DNA of 7,115 nucleotides from Syntrophomonadaceae bacterium (lineage in GTDB: Bacteria > Bacillota_D > Dethiobacteria > DTU022): NCBI GenBank assembly GCA_003551865.1, contig PUNU01000255.1:1-7115 (forward strand), in the 5' to 3' direction. The first letter of the stretch is position 1, and each line of letters begins with the position of its first letter. A program made the position numbers and the translations under genes. Under the pieces are notes generated by a model that saw nothing but the letters and a program-made list of their open reading frames with translations, had not been told where the DNA came from and did no database searches. Below are positions 5,941 through 7,115 of the stretch, piece by piece.

Positions 5941-6160
5941 AGTACCATTTTCTCCTGCCGAGTTTTTTTACCTTTCCCCTGGCAAGGGCACTTTCCCACT
6001 TTTTTATGCAGAGCAGATCCAAGACATTTTGTTCCTCTTTATCTCGCGGGCGCCGCCTGCACTTTTCCCGGCGACCGGCACTGAGCATGGAACGGTTAAA
6101 AGAAGGCGTTTTTTCTTGAATTCTTTTTTCTAATTCACTGCTTTTCCATTGTCGTCGCAT
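5927..6160 (-). CDS. Small, highly basic protein of unknown function coupled to the nucleotidyltransferase
   Basis: I do not recognise this 77-residue protein. It has 24 Lys/Arg (13 R, 11 K) against 11 Asp/Glu, with a basic cluster REKCRRRPRDK (31-41) and a C-terminal RGKVKKLGRRKWYYEFD (61-77). There is no membrane segment or signal peptide. The frame is open upstream to an ATG at 6250, but that start would cross the strong hairpins at 6206-6231. I prefer the ATG at 6160, with AGGGG (6173-6169) 8 nt upstream; a GTG at 6169 is also possible. The gene ends 14 nt inside the nucleotidyltransferase, supporting that it is real and co-translated. Charge and pairing would fit a nucleic-acid-binding partner or antitoxin-like role, but that is speculation. 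Confidence 0.6.
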   Translation of the reverse strand: MRRQWKSSELEKRIQEKTPSFNRSMLSAGRREKCRRRPRDKEEQNVLDLLCIKKWESALARGKVKKLGRRKWYYEFD

Positions 6161-6176
6161 GCACTCCACCCCTGAT

Positions 6177-6192
6177 GATCCGGCAAAGGATC
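6177..6192 (-). repeat. Inverted repeat just upstream of the small basic gene
   Basis: GATCC-6-GGATC (arms 6177-6181 and 6188-6192) forms a perfect 5-bp dyad ending 16 nt before the preferred start codon and 3 nt before the presumed ribosome binding site (6173-6169). It could be an operator or a leader hairpin; a 5-bp match may be chance. Confidence 0.35.
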
Positions 6193-6205
6193 GCATTAAA
6201 CACAA

Positions 6206-6231
6206 CCCGAAAGATAAGCCTTCGGGCTTAT
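6206..6231 (-). terminator. Overlapping alternative hairpins between lemA and the small gene (possible terminator/attenuator)
   Basis: Two perfect stems share bases. Hairpin A pairs 6214-6220 with 6225-6231 (7 bp, ATAAGCC/GGCTTAT, 4-nt loop; on the plus strand the loop reads as a C-TTCG-G tetraloop). Hairpin B pairs 6206-6211 with 6221-6226 (6 bp, CCCGAA/TTCGGG, 9-nt loop). On the minus strand B is followed by TTGTGTTT (6205-6198), a weak T-rich tail, so B can be a terminator for lemA starting about 35 nt past its stop. A and B cannot form together. Confidence 0.45.
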
Positions 6232-6262
6232 TTGACAAGCTGTTATACACATCAAGAAAAAT

Positions 6263-6817
6263 TTAAAACTCAACTTTTACCGCTTCACGGGCGGCGGATT
6301 CTTCCTCCAGGTTGAAATAATCTTCCTGCTGGAAGCCGAACATACCGGCAACAAGGACCGCCGGAAAACGCTGAATGCTCGTGTTAAAGTTCATAACCGC
6401 CTGGTTGTAGGCCTGCCGGGAGGAAGCAATTTTGCCCTCGGTGTTGGCCAGCTCCTCCTGCAGCTGGCGGAAGTTGGCATCAGCTTTTAGCTCGGGGTAA
6501 CTTTCAGCAACGGCAAACAAACTTTTCAAGGCACCGGTGAGCATATCTTCCGCTCCCGCCTGCTCTCCCATATCTTTGGCCTGCATAGCCATACTGCGGG
6601 CCCTGGTTACATTTTCCAGGGTTTCTTTTTCATGAGAAGCATAGCCTTTAACCGTGTTAACAAGGTTTGGTATCAAATCATAGCGCCTCTTTAACTGTAC
6701 TTCGATCTGAGCCCAGGCGTTTTTAAGTCGCTGACGCAGGGAAACCAGGCGGTTGTAGGTGGCAATCAAAAATATCACAACCAGGACAACAACAGCAATG
6801 ATAATCCAAAATAGCAT
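6263..6817 (-). CDS. lemA: LemA family protein
   Basis: A 184-residue LemA protein of normal length. Residues 2-20 form a hydrophobic N-terminal membrane helix (FWIIIAVVVLVVIFLIA), followed by the highly conserved NRLVSLRQRLKNAWAQIEVQ (22-41), LKRRYDLIPNLVNTVKGYAS (42-61) and HEKETLENVTRARS (62-75). Later family landmarks are LFAVAESYPELKA (100-112), RQLQEELANTEGKIASSRQA (117-136), YNQAV and IQRFPAVLVAGMFGF (148-162). LemA proteins are membrane-anchored helical bundles with the bulk on one face; their molecular role is not settled. GGGAG (6832-6828) lies 10 nt before the ATG. The usual partners (TPM/YgcG-type protein, HtpX protease) are not on the downstream side; instead a structured spacer and the small basic gene follow. 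Confidence 0.95.
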   Translation of the reverse strand: MLFWIIIAVVVLVVIFLIATYNRLVSLRQRLKNAWAQIEVQLKRRYDLIPNLVNTVKGYASHEKETLENVTRARSMAMQAKDMGEQAGAEDMLTGALKSLFAVAESYPELKADANFRQLQEELANTEGKIASSRQAYNQAVMNFNTSIQRFPAVLVAGMFGFQQEDYFNLEEESAAREAVKVEF

Positions 6818-6860
6818 CTTCAGTCATCTCCCTTAATTTCTTTTATTTCTTTGATATTGC

Positions 6861-6877
6861 CCGGAATCATCTTCCGG
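6861..6877. repeat. Perfect hairpin in the leader upstream of lemA
   Basis: CCGGAA-TCATC-TTCCGG is a perfect 6-bp stem with a 5-nt loop, 43 nt upstream of the lemA start. On the plus strand it is followed by TAACTTTTT (6878-6886), terminator-like, but no plus-strand gene needs one. On the minus strand no T-run follows, so there it is a leader hairpin or protein site. No convincing lemA promoter was found in 6818-6934. Confidence 0.45.
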
Positions 6878-6916
6878 TAACTTTTTACAGGGTGGTTAAA
6901 AGCTATGCTGCCTTAA

Positions 6917-6938
6917 TTAACTGTATAGAAGCAGTTAA
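6917..6938 (-). repeat. Inverted repeat spanning the stop codon of the TGS-domain gene
   Basis: Arms TTAACTG (6917-6923) and CAGTTAA (6932-6938) match over 7 bp around an 8-nt loop. On the minus strand it begins at the TAA stop and could act as an mRNA 3' stem. It is AT-rich and lacks a following T-run, so it is a poor intrinsic terminator. Confidence 0.35.
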
Positions 6939-7115
6939 AGCTGCAGTTCCACTATGTCACCTTCTTGTAAAACATGATCACGTGCTACCGCCTGCCCGTC
7001 AAACTTGGAAGAACCCCAGACCAGGGCGCTTTTTAATTGATCGGGGAAATCCTTGTGGACCTCTTCGGCAAAATCGATCACCGTGCTGCCCCGCTTTAAG
7101 ATAAAAGGCCGGTCC
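6935..7115 (-). CDS. C-terminal TGS domain of a GTPase-like protein (5' part beyond window)
   Basis: The last 59 codons of a gene that enters from the right edge; the frame has codons at 7114-7112, and so on, down to a TAA at 6937-6935. The residues are a TGS domain: RPFILKRGSTVIDFAEEVHK (2-21), FPDQLKSALVWGSSKFDGQ (23-41), DHVLQEGDIVELQL (46-59). The VWG...DGQ...DHVLxxGDIVE pattern is typical of TGS domains that end DRG/Obg-like GTPases, where the domain is thought to contact RNA or the ribosome. The GTPase domain itself is not in view, so the parent family is inferred. The following spacer of 117 nt to lemA holds two hairpins and no evident promoter. Confidence 0.75.
   Translation of the reverse strand, partial: DRPFILKRGSTVIDFAEEVHKDFPDQLKSALVWGSSKFDGQAVARDHVLQEGDIVELQL

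Noticed and set aside
6161..6250. Extended start of the small basic protein at an ATG at 6250
   Set aside because: The extra 30 residues would be encoded across the hairpins at 6206-6231, and a better-placed AGGGG site supports the ATG at 6160.
6221..6253. Minus-strand promoter TTGATG-17-AATAAG upstream of the small basic gene
   Set aside because: Both hexamers are only 4 of 6 matches and the -10 falls in the hairpin stem; not convincing.

Overview
All credible genes in this window lie on the minus strand, so transcription runs from high to low coordinates. Gene content points to a strictly anaerobic, low-to-mid GC Gram-positive bacterium of the Clostridia / Peptococcaceae type. The evidence is strong GGAGG-type ribosome binding sites before nearly every gene, one TTG start, sigma-A-like promoter elements in AT-rich spacers, an Rnf-type subunit and an exported molybdopterin enzyme with its own chaperone. 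The lineage is an inference; nothing here fixes a genus.

Layout from right to left: (1) the last 59 codons of a GTPase-type protein ending in a TGS domain (6935-7115); (2) a spacer with two hairpins, then lemA (6263-6817); (3) a structured spacer, then a two-gene unit of a small, very basic unknown protein (5927-6160) overlapping by 14 nt a DUF6036-like nucleotidyltransferase (5368-5940); (4) a 172-nt spacer with a GC-rich hairpin and an arsR-type promoter/operator; (5) an AT-rich arsR-family repressor (4857-5195) with a CVC metal-sensing motif; (6) a tightly spaced operon: TorD/DmsD-family chaperone (4156-4749), Tat-exported molybdopterin catalytic subunit of the polysulfide/thiosulfate/arsenate reductase (CISM) superfamily (1856-4129), four-cluster ferredoxin-like subunit with a C-terminal membrane anchor (1069-1824), and an RnfC-family protein cut by the window edge (1-1025).

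The genes of the last block probably work together. The chaperone loads Mo/W-bis-MGD into the catalytic subunit. The catalytic and iron-sulfur subunits are exported together by Tat and anchored outside the membrane. No cytochrome b or NrfD-type quinol subunit lies between them and the next gene. Instead the operon continues into an RnfC-like flavoprotein, which normally forms the cytosolic NADH/ferredoxin-facing part of the Rnf ion pump. The most interesting possibility is a respiratory module in which an extracytoplasmic Mo enzyme exchanges electrons with an Rnf-type complex, under or beside an arsenic-type ArsR switch. The substrate cannot be read from the sequence: the catalytic subunit has a Cys metal ligand but lacks the arsenate-site motif recalled for ArrA.

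No tRNA, rRNA, CRISPR array, insertion sequence or plus-strand gene was recognised.
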